This document shows positions 36,164 through 44,612 of a DNA stretch of 64,000 nt, piece after piece. The translations under genes and the position numbers were made by a program. Positions within the stretch are counted from its first letter, which is position 1. The number at the start of each line of letters is the position of its first letter. This DNA is from Labrys sp. KNU-23 (GTDB taxonomy: Bacteria; Pseudomonadota; Alphaproteobacteria; Rhizobiales; Labraceae). Below the pieces are notes generated by a model that was given only the letters and a program-made list of their open reading frames with translations, was not told the origin of the DNA and ran no database searches. The DNA lies in NCBI RefSeq assembly GCF_008330945.1, contig NZ_CP043489.1, forward strand, positions 4,723,501 to 4,787,500, read 5' to 3'.

Positions 36164-36472
36164 ATGAACGGCCAGAACATCCGCATCCGTCTCAAGGCGT
36201 TCGACCATCGTATTCTCGATACGTCGACCCGCGAGATCGTATCGACGGCCAAGCGCACTGGCGCCGCCGTCCGCGGACCGATCCCGCTGCCAACGCGGAT
36301 CGAAAAATACACGGTGAACCGCTCGCCGCACGTGGACAAGAAATCGCGTGAGCAGTTCGAGATGCGCACCCATAAGCGCCTGCTCGACATCGTAGACCCC
36401 ACCCCGCAGACCGTGGACGCGCTCATGAAGCTCGACCTCGCCGCAGGCGTGGACGTCGAGATCAAGCTCTGA
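36164..36472 (+). CDS. rpsJ: 30S ribosomal protein S10
   Basis: 102 aa; 30S head protein and NusE antitermination partner. Motifs NGQNIRIRLKAFDHRILD, GPIPLPTRIEKYTVNRSPHV and KKSREQFEMRTHKRLLDI. First gene of the S10 series. Confidence 0.98.
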   Translation: MNGQNIRIRLKAFDHRILDTSTREIVSTAKRTGAAVRGPIPLPTRIEKYTVNRSPHVDKKSREQFEMRTHKRLLDIVDPTPQTVDALMKLDLAAGVDVEIKL

Positions 36473-36503
36473 TCAGGCTCCTCTAGGCTTAGGAACGAAC
36501 GCC

Positions 36504-37208
36504 ATGCGTTCTGGTGTCATTGCACAGAAGATCGGCATGAGCCGCGTCTATAACGACGCTGGCGAGCATGTCCCGGTCACGGTTCTCCGTCTCGACGATT
36601 GCCAGGTCGTCGCTCACAGGACCAACGATAAGAACGGCTATACCGCGCTTCAGCTCGGTGCCGGCCTCGCCAAGGTCAAGAACACGACCAGGGCGCAGCG
36701 CGGCCACTTCGCTGTTGCCAATGTTGAGCCCAAGCGTAAAGTCGTCGAATTCCGCGTGCCGGAAAGCGACCTGATTCCGGTTGGCGCGACGATCACTGCG
36801 GACCACTTCGTCCCAGGCCAGTTCGTCGACGTCACGGGCACGTCGATCGGCAAGGGTTTTGCCGGTTCGATGAAGCGCTGGAACTTCGCCGGCCACCGCG
36901 CCAGCCATGGTAACTCGATCACGCATCGTGCCCATGGTTCGACCGGTCAGCGTCAGGATCCGGGCAAGACTTTCGCCGGCAAGAAGATGGCGGGTCACAT
37001 GGGTGACGAGCGCATCACCACCTTGAATCTCAAGGTTGTGCGCACCGACGTCGAGCGCGGCCTGATCCTGGTCGAGGGTGCCGTTCCCGGCGCCAAGGGC
37101 GGCTGGATCCTGGTGCGCGACGCCGTGAAGAAACAGCTGCCGGAAGCAGCGCCGAAGCCCGGCGCGTTCCGCTTGCCCGAAGCTGCAGCCGCAGCTGCTG
37201 GCGAGTGA
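36504..37208 (+). CDS. rplC: 50S ribosomal protein L3
   Basis: 234 aa; early 50S assembly protein near the peptidyl-transferase centre. MRSGVIAQKIGMSRVYNDAG, KRWNFAGHRASHGNSITHR and GSTGQRQDPGKTFAGKKMAG are family signatures. The C terminus carries an Ala/Pro-rich tail of about 25 residues common in alphaproteobacteria. Confidence 0.98.
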   Translation: MRSGVIAQKIGMSRVYNDAGEHVPVTVLRLDDCQVVAHRTNDKNGYTALQLGAGLAKVKNTTRAQRGHFAVANVEPKRKVVEFRVPESDLIPVGATITADHFVPGQFVDVTGTSIGKGFAGSMKRWNFAGHRASHGNSITHRAHGSTGQRQDPGKTFAGKKMAGHMGDERITTLNLKVVRTDVERGLILVEGAVPGAKGGWILVRDAVKKQLPEAAPKPGAFRLPEAAAAAAGE

Positions 37209-37218
37209 GGAGGAGCCG

Positions 37219-37839
37219 ATGAAACTCGCAATTACCACTCTCGAAGGCTCCGAAGCCGGTTCGGTCACGTTGTCTGACGAGATCTTCGGTCTCGAGCCTC
37301 GCACCGACATCCTGCAGCGCGTCGTGCGCTGGCAGCTGGCCAAGCGCCAGGCCGGTACGCACAAGACGCTGGGCCGGTCGGAAATCAACCGGACCAAGAA
37401 GAAGCTGTACAAGCAGAAGGGCACCGGTGGTGCTCGTCACGGCGCAGCTTCGGCTCCGCAGTTCCGTGGCGGTGGCCGCGCCTTCGGTCCGGTCGTGCGT
37501 TCCCACGCCCATGACCTGCCCAAGAAGGTCCGCGCTCTCGGCCTCAAGCATGCGCTTTCGTCCAAGGCGAAGACGCAGCAGCTGATCATTGTCGACAAGG
37601 CTGTCGCCGAGGTGATCAAGACCAAGGCGCTGAAGGACACCTTCGGCAAGCGTGGCCTGGCCAATGTGCTGATCATCGACGGCGCCGAGCTCGACCAGAA
37701 CTTCGCACTGGCTGCCCGCAACATTCCCAACGTGGATGTGCTGCCGGTTCAGGGCATCAACGTCTACGACATTCTCCGCCGTGACAGCCTCGTGCTGACC
37801 AAGGCGGCTGTCGATGCGCTGGAGGCGCGCTTCAAATGA
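37219..37839 (+). CDS. rplD: 50S ribosomal protein L4
   Basis: 206 aa; lines the peptide exit tunnel and regulates the S10 operon in E. coli. The loop KQKGTGGARHGAASAPQFRG and GRAFGPVVRSHAHDLPKKVR is the tunnel-reaching extension. Its stop overlaps the rplW ATG (ATGA). Confidence 0.98.
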   Translation: MKLAITTLEGSEAGSVTLSDEIFGLEPRTDILQRVVRWQLAKRQAGTHKTLGRSEINRTKKKLYKQKGTGGARHGAASAPQFRGGGRAFGPVVRSHAHDLPKKVRALGLKHALSSKAKTQQLIIVDKAVAEVIKTKALKDTFGKRGLANVLIIDGAELDQNFALAARNIPNVDVLPVQGINVYDILRRDSLVLTKAAVDALEARFK

Positions 37840-38132
37840 GCACCGATGTCAGGCATTACGACGTGATCGTGTCGCCGGTGATCACCGAGAAGGCGACCGC
37901 TCACTCCGAGCATAACCAGGTGGTGTTCCGGGTTGCCCCGGATGCGACCAAGCCGCAGATCAAAGCCGCCGTCGAAAAGCTGTTCAATGTCAAGGTGACG
38001 GGCGTCAACACGCTCGTTCGCAAGGGCAAGACCAAGCGTTTCAAGGGTATTCTGGGCACTCAGAGCGATGTCAAGCGTGCGATCGTGACTCTGGCCGAAG
38101 GCCACACGATCGACGTGACGACGGGCCTCTGA
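37836..38132 (+). CDS. rplW: 50S ribosomal protein L23
   Basis: 98 aa; exit-tunnel rim, docking site for trigger factor and SRP. YDVIVSPVITEKATAHSEHN, FRVAPDATKPQIKAAVEKLF and VNTLVRKGKTKRF are characteristic. Overlaps rplD by 4 nt. Confidence 0.98.
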   Translation: MSTDVRHYDVIVSPVITEKATAHSEHNQVVFRVAPDATKPQIKAAVEKLFNVKVTGVNTLVRKGKTKRFKGILGTQSDVKRAIVTLAEGHTIDVTTGL

Positions 38133-38160
38133 GGCGCGGGCCGGAAAGGGAGAGAGACCA

Positions 38161-38994
38161 ATGGCTCTCAGGAAATACAAGCCGGTTACGCCGGGCCTGC
38201 GCCAGCTCGTGCTGGTCGACCGTTCCGCCCTCTACAAGGGCGCGCCGGTCAAGACCTTGACCGAAGGCCTGACCAAGTCGGGTGGCCGCAACAATACGGG
38301 TCGCATCACCTCGTTCCGCAAGTCGGGCGGGCACAAGCGCGCCTACCGCATCATCGACTTCAAGCGCCGCAAGCTTGATGTCGAGGGTACGGTCGAGCGG
38401 ATCGAGTATGATCCCAACCGTACGGCCTTCATCGCGCTCATCGATTATACCGATGGCGAGAAGGCCTATATCCTGGCTCCGCAGCGTCTGGCTGTCGGCG
38501 ACAAGGTGATTGCCGCTGCTTCGGCCGACGTGAAGCCTGGCAATGCCATGCCGATGTCCGCCATGCCGGTCGGTACCATCGTCCACAATGTCGAGCTCAA
38601 ACTCGGCCGCGGTGGTTCGGTGGCTCGTTCCGCCGGCAGCTACGCCCAGATCGCCGGCCGCGATGGCGCCTATGTCATCCTGCGCCTGAACTCGGGCGAG
38701 CAGCGCCTGGTTCTGTCGAGCTGCTTTGCCACGGTGGGCGCGGTGTCGAACCCGGACCACATGAACATCTCGCTCGGTAAGGCAGGTCGTTCGCGCTGGC
38801 TCGGCATCAAGCCGTCTGTCCGCGGTGTCGCCATGAACCCGATCGACCATCCCCATGGTGGCGGCGAAGGCCGTACCTCCGGTGGCCGTCACCCTGTCAC
38901 GCCTTGGGGCAAGCCGACCAAGGGTAAGAAGACGCGTTCGAACAAGGCGACGAACAAGTTCATCGTCTCGTCCCGTCACGCTAAGAAGAAGTAA
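38161..38994 (+). CDS. rplB: 50S ribosomal protein L2
   Basis: 277 aa; needed for subunit association and peptidyl transfer. MALRKYKPVTPGLRQLVLVD, GGRNNTGRITSFRKSGGHKR and MNPIDHPHGGGEGRTSGGRH (with the conserved His) are visible. GGAGAGAGACC precedes the ATG. Confidence 0.98.
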   Translation: MALRKYKPVTPGLRQLVLVDRSALYKGAPVKTLTEGLTKSGGRNNTGRITSFRKSGGHKRAYRIIDFKRRKLDVEGTVERIEYDPNRTAFIALIDYTDGEKAYILAPQRLAVGDKVIAAASADVKPGNAMPMSAMPVGTIVHNVELKLGRGGSVARSAGSYAQIAGRDGAYVILRLNSGEQRLVLSSCFATVGAVSNPDHMNISLGKAGRSRWLGIKPSVRGVAMNPIDHPHGGGEGRTSGGRHPVTPWGKPTKGKKTRSNKATNKFIVSSRHAKKK

Positions 38995-39005
38995 GGAGAC
39001 CACAC

Positions 39006-39284
39006 GTGTCCCGCTCAGTCTGGAAAGGCCCGTTTGTTGACGGGTACCTCCTGAAAAAGGCGGATGCCGCGCGCGGCTCCGGCCGTAGCGAAGTCATCAA
39101 GACCTGGAGCCGCCGCTCCACCATTCTGCCGCACTTCATCGGCGTGACTTTTGGCGTCTATAACGGCCAGAAGCATGTTCCGGTTCAGGTGACCGAAGAC
39201 ATGGTTGGCATGAAGCTCGGCGAATTTGCTCCGACCCGGACCTTCTATGGTCACGCGGCGGACAAGAAGTCGAAGAGGAAGTAA
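39006..39284 (+). CDS. rpsS: 30S ribosomal protein S19
   Basis: 92 aa from a GTG start, preceded by AAGGAGACC. MSRSVWKGPFVDGYLLKKAD, RRSTILPHFIGVTFGVYNGQ and KLGEFAPTRTFYGHAADKK match S19. Confidence 0.98.
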   Translation: MSRSVWKGPFVDGYLLKKADAARGSGRSEVIKTWSRRSTILPHFIGVTFGVYNGQKHVPVQVTEDMVGMKLGEFAPTRTFYGHAADKKSKRK

Positions 39285-39287
39285 ACG

Positions 39288-39668
39288 ATGGGCAAGCCGA
39301 AGTCCGAACGGGCCCTGCCTGACAACGAGGCGAAGGCGGTTGCGCGCATGCTGCGCGTTTCGCCGCAGAAGCTCAATCTCGTCGCGTCCCTGATCCGCGG
39401 CAAGAAGGTGGACTCGGCTCTGGCCGACCTGACCTTCTCGCGCAAGCGTATCGCCACCGACGTGAAGAAGACGCTGCAGAGCGCCATCGCCAATGCCGAA
39501 AACAATCATGGCCTCGACGTGGACGATCTGATCGTCTCCGAAGCCTATGTCGGCAAGGCCTTCGTCATCAAGCGTTTCCATGCTCGTGCCCGCGGCCGGG
39601 CGGGGCGCATCGAGAAGCCCTTCTCCAACCTGACGGTCGTTGTCCGCCAGGTCGAAGCCAAGGCGTAA
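39288..39668 (+). CDS. rplV: 50S ribosomal protein L22
   Basis: 126 aa; exit-tunnel protein. ALPDNEAKAVARMLRVSPQK, AIANAENNHGLDVDDLIVSE and RFHARARGRAGRIEKPFSNL are typical. Starts 3 nt after rpsS, ends 10 nt before rpsC. Confidence 0.98.
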   Translation: MGKPKSERALPDNEAKAVARMLRVSPQKLNLVASLIRGKKVDSALADLTFSRKRIATDVKKTLQSAIANAENNHGLDVDDLIVSEAYVGKAFVIKRFHARARGRAGRIEKPFSNLTVVVRQVEAKA

Positions 39669-39678
39669 GGAGCAAGCG

Positions 39679-40389
39679 ATGGGACAGAAAGTTAATCCGA
39701 TCGGCCTGCGTCTGGGCATCAACCGGACCTGGGATTCCCGCTGGTTCGCCAACAAGGGCGAATATGGCAAGCTGCTGCACGAGGACATTGCGATCCGCCA
39801 GGCGCTGATGAAGCTCCTGAAGCAGGCTGCCGTGTCGCGCATCGTCATCGAGCGTCCGCACCGCAAGTGCCGCGTCACGATCTACTCGGCTCGTCCGGGC
39901 ATCGTGATCGGCAAGAAGGGCGCCGACATCGACAAGCTGAAGAAGGCCGTGTCGAAGCTCACCACCTCGGAAGTGCACATCAACATCGTTGAAGTGCGCA
40001 AGCCCGAAGTGGATGCGACCCTGGTTGCCGACTCCATCGCACAGCAGCTCGAGCGTCGCGTTGCCTTCCGTCGTGCCATGAAGCGTGCCGTTCAGTCGGC
40101 CATGCGTCTGGGTGCCGAGGGCATTCGTATCAATTGCTCGGGCCGTCTGGGCGGCGCCGAAATCGCACGTCTGGAGTGGTATCGCGAAGGTCGCGTGCCG
40201 CTGCACACGCTGCGGGCCGATGTCGATTACGGCACGGCGACGGCGTTCACCACGTTCGGTACGTGCGGCATCAAGGTCTGGATCTTCAAGGGTGAAATCC
40301 TCGAGCATGATCCGATGGCCCAGGACAAGCGCCTGGCGGAGGCCGACACTGGCCGTTCGTCTTCGCGCCCCCGTCACGAAGCTGCTTGA
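39679..40389 (+). CDS. rpsC: 30S ribosomal protein S3
   Basis: 236 aa; mRNA entry-channel protein with a KH domain (ARPGIVIGKKGADIDKLKKA). It begins MGQKVNPIGLRLGINRTWDS. ATG 39679 follows AAGGAGCAAGCG; an in-frame codon at 39640 lies inside rplV and is rejected. Confidence 0.98.
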   Translation: MGQKVNPIGLRLGINRTWDSRWFANKGEYGKLLHEDIAIRQALMKLLKQAAVSRIVIERPHRKCRVTIYSARPGIVIGKKGADIDKLKKAVSKLTTSEVHINIVEVRKPEVDATLVADSIAQQLERRVAFRRAMKRAVQSAMRLGAEGIRINCSGRLGGAEIARLEWYREGRVPLHTLRADVDYGTATAFTTFGTCGIKVWIFKGEILEHDPMAQDKRLAEADTGRSSSRPRHEAA

Positions 40390-40419
40390 GCGGCTGCGGG
40401 GATCTGAGAGAATAGAACC

Positions 40420-40833
40420 ATGTTGCAACCCAAGCGCACTAAATTCCGTAAGCAGTTCAAGGGCCGCATTCACGGTGTGGCCTCCTCGGGCGCGCTCCTG
40501 AACTTCGGCCAGTTCGGCCTGAAGGCTCTCGAGCCCGAACGTATCACCGCGCGTCAGATCGAAGCCGCTCGTCGTGCGATCACTCGCGAGATGAAGCGTC
40601 AGGGTCGCGTGTGGATCCGCATGTTCCCGGACGTGCCGGTTTCGGCGAAGCCGGCTGAGGTGCGCATGGGTAAAGGCAAGGGTGCGCCCGATCATTGGGT
40701 CGCCCGTGTCAAGCCGGGTCGCATCATGTTCGAACTGGACGGTGTGAGCGAGGAAATCGCTCGCTCCGCCCTGACGCTCGCTGCCGCCAAGCTGCCGATC
40801 AAGACCCGCTTCGTCCAGCGCATCGCTGAGTGA
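40420..40833 (+). CDS. rplP: 50S ribosomal protein L16
   Basis: 137 aa; sits near the A-site tRNA elbow. MLQPKRTKFRKQFKGRIHGV, RQIEAARRAITREMKRQGRV and KGKGAPDHWVARVKPGRIMF are family blocks. Confidence 0.98.
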   Translation: MLQPKRTKFRKQFKGRIHGVASSGALLNFGQFGLKALEPERITARQIEAARRAITREMKRQGRVWIRMFPDVPVSAKPAEVRMGKGKGAPDHWVARVKPGRIMFELDGVSEEIARSALTLAAAKLPIKTRFVQRIAE

Positions 40834-40843
40834 GGAAAACACC

Positions 40844-41047
40844 ATGAAGACCACTGACATCAGGGTGCTGTCCGACGACCAGCTTGCCGATGAACTCGCC
40901 AAGCAGAAGAAGTCGCAGTTCAACATGCGCTTCCAGAAGGCCACCGGTCAGCTCGAAAACACGGCAGAAGTGCGCAAGGTTCGTCGCACCATCGCCAAGA
41001 TCAAGACGGTTCAGAGCCAGAAGGCCGCGACCAAAGCCAAGGCTTGA
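40844..41047 (+). CDS. rpmC: 50S ribosomal protein L29
   Basis: 67 aa; exit-tunnel rim. Helical hairpin with FNMRFQKATGQLENTAEVRK and VRRTIAKIKTV. Preceded by GAGGAAAACACC. Confidence 0.97.
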   Translation: MKTTDIRVLSDDQLADELAKQKKSQFNMRFQKATGQLENTAEVRKVRRTIAKIKTVQSQKAATKAKA

Positions 41048-41058
41048 GGAGATAGTTT

Positions 41059-41310
41059 ATGCCCAAGCGCGTCCTGCAAGGCGTCGTCGTCTCTGACAAG
41101 AACGATAAGACGATTGTGGTGAAGGTGGAGCGTCGCTTCACCCATCCGCTGCTGAAGAAGACGGTGCGTCGCACCAAGAACTACCATGCCCATGACGAGG
41201 GCAACGGCCACAAGGTCGGTGATATCGTGTGGATCGAAGAAGGTCGCCCGATGTCCAAGCTGAAGCGCTGGGTCGTCGTCGACCAGGCGGCGGAAGCAGC
41301 CAAGGCCTGA
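41059..41310 (+). CDS. rpsQ: 30S ribosomal protein S17
   Basis: 83 aa; early 16S rRNA binder with an OB fold. MPKRVLQGVVVSDKNDKTIV, VKVERRFTHPLLKKTVRRTK and EEGRPMSKLKRW are S17. An unusually long gap follows before rplN. Confidence 0.98.
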   Translation: MPKRVLQGVVVSDKNDKTIVVKVERRFTHPLLKKTVRRTKNYHAHDEGNGHKVGDIVWIEEGRPMSKLKRWVVVDQAAEAAKA

Positions 41311-41647
41311 TCGTCAGGCAGGGCAGGGAGGCTTTGAGCGCCTTCGCGCCACCACGGTGAAAATAAAAGCCGGCGGAAGCCGGCTTTGTGCTTGTGGTTG
41401 GACGAAGGAATCGCTAGAAGACCGGCTTTCCTGGAGCGTTGGCGAAAGGGGTGGAGGTCTCCACCGCCTTGGCCGCGCTTTCGTGCTTGTAAAGTAATTT
41501 GCCGGCCGTGAGGTTGGCGAAGTGGGCTCAAAGCCGAGCAGGTGGCGAGCTTCACGGCGGTTGGGTTGCGATCCTGCCGCCAAACCCGAGGTTGGGCCGG
41601 GTCCGCCGTGCGCGGATACCAGCCTGCGAAGAATAAGAGGGTACGTC
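41311..41647 (+). other. 337-bp spacer between rpsQ and rplN
   Basis: No supported gene. It contains a hairpin at 41366-41387 (AAAGCCGG-CGGAAG-CCGGCTTT followed by GTGCTTG), which is a weak terminator, and presumably a promoter that restarts transcription for the spc genes. Confidence 0.55.
41366..41387 (+). terminator. Weak terminator-like hairpin after rpsQ
   Basis: AAAGCCGG (41366-41373) pairs with CCGGCTTT (41380-41387), 8-bp stem, 6-nt loop. Only three T residues end the stem, so termination may be partial. Confidence 0.5.
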
Positions 41648-42016
41648 ATGATTCAGATGCAATCGAATCTCGACGTCGCGGACAATTCAGGTGCCCGACG
41701 CGTGATGTGCATCAAGGTTTTGGGCGGCTCGAAGCGGAAATATGCCTCCGTAGGCGACATCATCGTGGTGTCGATCAAGGAAGCCATTCCGCGCGGGCGC
41801 GTCAAGAAGGGTGATGTGATGAAGGCCGTGGTCGTGCGTACGGCCAAGGACATCCGTCGTCCCGATGGTTCCGTGATCCGTTTCGACCGCAATGCGGCCG
41901 TGCTGATCAACAATCAGAAAGAGCCGATCGGCACCCGCATCTTCGGGCCGGTTCCGCGCGAGCTGCGCGCCAAGAACCACATGAAGATCATCTCTCTGGC
42001 TCCGGAGGTGTTGTAA
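41648..42016 (+). CDS. rplN: 50S ribosomal protein L14
   Basis: 122 aa; intersubunit bridge protein. MIQMQSNLDVADNSGARRVM, CIKVLGGSKRKYASVGDIIV and RIFGPVPRELRAKNHMKIIS are L14. The open frame upstream into the spacer is non-homologous. First gene of the spc series; rplX follows after 1 nt. Confidence 0.98.
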   Translation: MIQMQSNLDVADNSGARRVMCIKVLGGSKRKYASVGDIIVVSIKEAIPRGRVKKGDVMKAVVVRTAKDIRRPDGSVIRFDRNAAVLINNQKEPIGTRIFGPVPRELRAKNHMKIISLAPEVL

Positions 42017-42017
42017 C

Positions 42018-42335
42018 ATGGCCGCCAAGATCAAGAAGGGCGACAAGGTCGTCGTCATGACCGGCCGTTCCAAGGGCCGCGTCGGTGAAGTGATCCAGGT
42101 TTTCCCGGAAGAGAACCGCGCGATCATCCGTGGCGTGAACGTCGTCCGTCGTCATCAGCGCCAGACTGCGAGCCAGGAAGGCGGCGTGATCTCGAAGGAA
42201 GCGCCGATCCACCTGTCGAATGTTGCCATTGCCGATCCCAAGGACGGCAAGCCGACCCGCGTCGGTTTCAAGGTTCTCGACGGCGGCAAGAAGGTTCGCG
42301 TCGCCAAGCGTTCGGGAGAGCAGATCGATGGCTAA
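42018..42335 (+). CDS. rplX: 50S ribosomal protein L24
   Basis: 105 aa; assembly initiator with a KOW motif: KIKKGDKVVVMTGRSKGRVG, GVNVVRRHQRQTASQEGGVI. Overlaps rplE by 8 nt. Confidence 0.98.
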   Translation: MAAKIKKGDKVVVMTGRSKGRVGEVIQVFPEENRAIIRGVNVVRRHQRQTASQEGGVISKEAPIHLSNVAIADPKDGKPTRVGFKVLDGGKKVRVAKRSGEQIDG

Positions 42336-42915
42336 GTCCCCAGCCGCAGCCGAGACCGCGAATGGCGATGCCTATTCGCCGCGTCTGAAGGCCTATTACA
42401 ATGATGTGGTTCGTCCCGAGCTGATCAAGCAGTTCGGCTACAAGAACCCGATGGAAGTCCCCACGATCTCCAAGATCGTGCTGAACATGGGCGTGGGCGA
42501 AGCCACCGCCGACACCAAGAAGGTCACCGTTGCGGCCGCCGATCTCGCTTTGATCGCGGGTCAGAAGCCGGTGATCACGCGGGCTCGCAAGGCGATCTCG
42601 CAGTTCAAGGTGCGTGAGAACATGCCGATCGGCGCGAAGGTGACCCTTCGCAAGACCCGCATGTATGAGTTCTTCGATCGCCTGGTGACGATCGCGCTGC
42701 CGCGCGTTCGCGACTTCCGTGGCCTCAACCCGAAGAGCTTCGATGGCCGTGGCAACTATGCCATGGGCTTCAAGGAGCACATCGTGTTCCCCGAGATCAA
42801 CTACGACAAGGTCGATCAAGTCTGGGGTATGGACATCGTCGTCTGCACCACGGCCAAGAGCGATGACGAGGCGCGTGCGCTTCTGAAGTTGATGAACTTC
42901 CCCTTCCGGCAGTGA
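42328..42915 (+). CDS. rplE: 50S ribosomal protein L5
   Basis: 195 aa; 5S rRNA and P-site tRNA contact. YNDVVRPELIKQFGYKNPME, ITRARKAISQFKVRENMPIG and RVRDFRGLNPKSFDGRGNYA are typical. The first 14 residues (Ala-rich) extend beyond the E. coli protein, as in other alphaproteobacteria. Confidence 0.97.
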   Translation: MAKSPAAAETANGDAYSPRLKAYYNDVVRPELIKQFGYKNPMEVPTISKIVLNMGVGEATADTKKVTVAAADLALIAGQKPVITRARKAISQFKVRENMPIGAKVTLRKTRMYEFFDRLVTIALPRVRDFRGLNPKSFDGRGNYAMGFKEHIVFPEINYDKVDQVWGMDIVVCTTAKSDDEARALLKLMNFPFRQ

Positions 42916-42957
42916 GGCGGTTGATCCGCCCTCAAACGCGGAACGTTGGAGACCTAC

Positions 42958-43263
42958 ATGGCTAAGAAAAGTTCGATTGAGAAGAACAAGCGCCGCGAGA
43001 AGCTTGCCAAGCAGTATGCTGGCCGCCGCTCCCGCTTGAAGGCCATCGCCAATGATGAATCGTTGTCGATGGAAGAGCGCTTCACTGCTCGTCTGAAGCT
43101 CTCGGAATTGCCGCGCAACTCCGCCAAGGAGCGCGTGCGCAACCGTTGCGAAGTCACCGGCCGCCCGCGCGCCGTTTACCGCAAGCTGAAGATGTCGCGT
43201 ATTGCTTTGCGCGAACTCGGTTCCAAGGGGCTGGTTCCCGGCCTCGTGAAGTCGAGCTGGTGA
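42958..43263 (+). CDS. rpsN: 30S ribosomal protein S14
   Basis: 101 aa, the long zinc-free form (no CxxC pairs). AKKSSIEKNKRREKLAKQYA and RNRCEVTGRPRAVYRKLKMS identify it. ATG 42958; a TTG four codons earlier is less likely. Confidence 0.98.
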   Translation: MAKKSSIEKNKRREKLAKQYAGRRSRLKAIANDESLSMEERFTARLKLSELPRNSAKERVRNRCEVTGRPRAVYRKLKMSRIALRELGSKGLVPGLVKSSW

Positions 43264-43275
43264 GGAGATATCGTC

Positions 43276-43674
43276 ATGGCGATCAATGATCCTGTCGGCG
43301 ATATGCTGACCCGTATCCGTAACGCGCAGATGCGCCGCAAGACCAGCGTTTCGACGCCCGGTTCCGGCCAGCGCGCTCGCGTCCTCGATGTGCTGCAGGC
43401 GGAAGGCTATATCCGCAACTACACCGTTACCGATTTCGGCAACGGCCGCAGCGAGTTCGAGATCGAGTTGAAATATTATGATGGCGCACCGGTGATCCGC
43501 GAGATCGCCCGCGTCTCGAAGCCCGGCCGCCGCGTCTATGTGTCCGTCAAGGACATTCCGCGCGTCGCCAACGGACTGGGCGTGTCCATCGTTTCGACCC
43601 CGCGTGGTGTCATGGCCGATCATCAGGCTCGTGAATCCAATGTCGGCGGCGAAGTGATCTGCACCGTATTCTGA
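43276..43674 (+). CDS. rpsH: 30S ribosomal protein S8
   Basis: 132 aa; central 16S domain binder and spc-operon regulator in E. coli. NDPVGDMLTRIRNAQMRRKT, RVYVSVKDIPRVANGLGVSI and STPRGVMADHQARESNVGGE are present. Confidence 0.98.
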   Translation: MAINDPVGDMLTRIRNAQMRRKTSVSTPGSGQRARVLDVLQAEGYIRNYTVTDFGNGRSEFEIELKYYDGAPVIREIARVSKPGRRVYVSVKDIPRVANGLGVSIVSTPRGVMADHQARESNVGGEVICTVF

Positions 43675-43691
43675 GCCGGGGGAGAGTTAGA

Positions 43692-44225
43692 ATGTCTCGT
43701 ATCGGTAAGAAGCCGGTTGCCGTTCCCGCTGGCGTTACCGCCAGCCTGGAAGGCCAGACCGTCAAGGCCAAGGGCCCCAAGGGCGAACTGTTCTTCACCA
43801 TCCCCGACCTCATCTCGGTCGAGTTCAAGGATGGTGCGTTCAAGGTCGATCCCAAGGACGATTCCAAGCTTGCCCGCTCCCAGTGGGGCATGTCGCGCAC
43901 CATGGTGTCCAACATCCTGGCCGGCGTGACGCAGGGCTTCGAGAAGCGTCTCGAGATCAACGGCGTCGGCTACAAGGCTGCCGTTGCCGGCAAGGTCGTC
44001 AAGCTGTCGCTCGGCTATTCGCATGACGTCGACTATCCGATTCCGGAAGGCATCACCGTGGTGACGCCCAAGCCGACGGAAATCGTCGTGTCGGGTATCG
44101 ACAAGCAGAAGGTTGGCCAGGTCGCGGCTGAGATCCGCGAATATCGCGGCCCCGAACCCTATAAGGGCAAGGGCGTCAAGTATGCTGGCGAGTTCATCTT
44201 CCGCAAGGAAGGCAAGAAGAAGTAA
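43692..44225 (+). CDS. rplF: 50S ribosomal protein L6
   Basis: 177 aa; near the factor-binding site. MSRIGKKPVAVPAGVTASLE, INGVGYKAAVAGKVVKLSLG and the C-terminal RGPEPYKGKGVKYAGEFI signature. GGGGGAGAG precedes the ATG. Confidence 0.98.
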   Translation: MSRIGKKPVAVPAGVTASLEGQTVKAKGPKGELFFTIPDLISVEFKDGAFKVDPKDDSKLARSQWGMSRTMVSNILAGVTQGFEKRLEINGVGYKAAVAGKVVKLSLGYSHDVDYPIPEGITVVTPKPTEIVVSGIDKQKVGQVAAEIREYRGPEPYKGKGVKYAGEFIFRKEGKKK

Positions 44226-44237
44226 CGGAGCCAATCA

Positions 44238-44600
44238 ATGGCAAATGCAAGGCAAGCTCTTGAGCGCCGCAAGGCGCGTGTCCGCCGGCAGCTGCGCTCG
44301 GTGGCGAACGGACGGCCGCGCCTCTCGGTTTTCCGCTCTTCCAAGCACATCTACGCACAGGTCATCGACGATGCGAACGGCAACACGCTGGTTTCCGCAT
44401 CGACGCTCGAAAAGGACCTGCGCGGCAGCTTGAAGACGGGCGCCGACATCGAGGCCGCGAAGGTAATCGGCAAGCTCCTTGGTGAGCGTGCGGTTGCCAA
44501 GGGCGTCAAGGACGTCTTTTTCGATCGCGGCGGCTACATCTTCCACGGGCGTGTCAAAGCGCTCGCCGATGCGGCCCGCGAAAGCGGCCTCAACTTCTAA
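44238..44600 (+). CDS. rplR: 50S ribosomal protein L18
   Basis: 120 aa; 5S rRNA binder. ALERRKARVRRQLRSVANGR, RLSVFRSSKHIYAQVIDDAN and FDRGGYIFHGRVKALADAAR match the family. Confidence 0.98.
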   Translation: MANARQALERRKARVRRQLRSVANGRPRLSVFRSSKHIYAQVIDDANGNTLVSASTLEKDLRGSLKTGADIEAAKVIGKLLGERAVAKGVKDVFFDRGGYIFHGRVKALADAARESGLNF

Positions 44601-44612
44601 GGAACGGATTCT

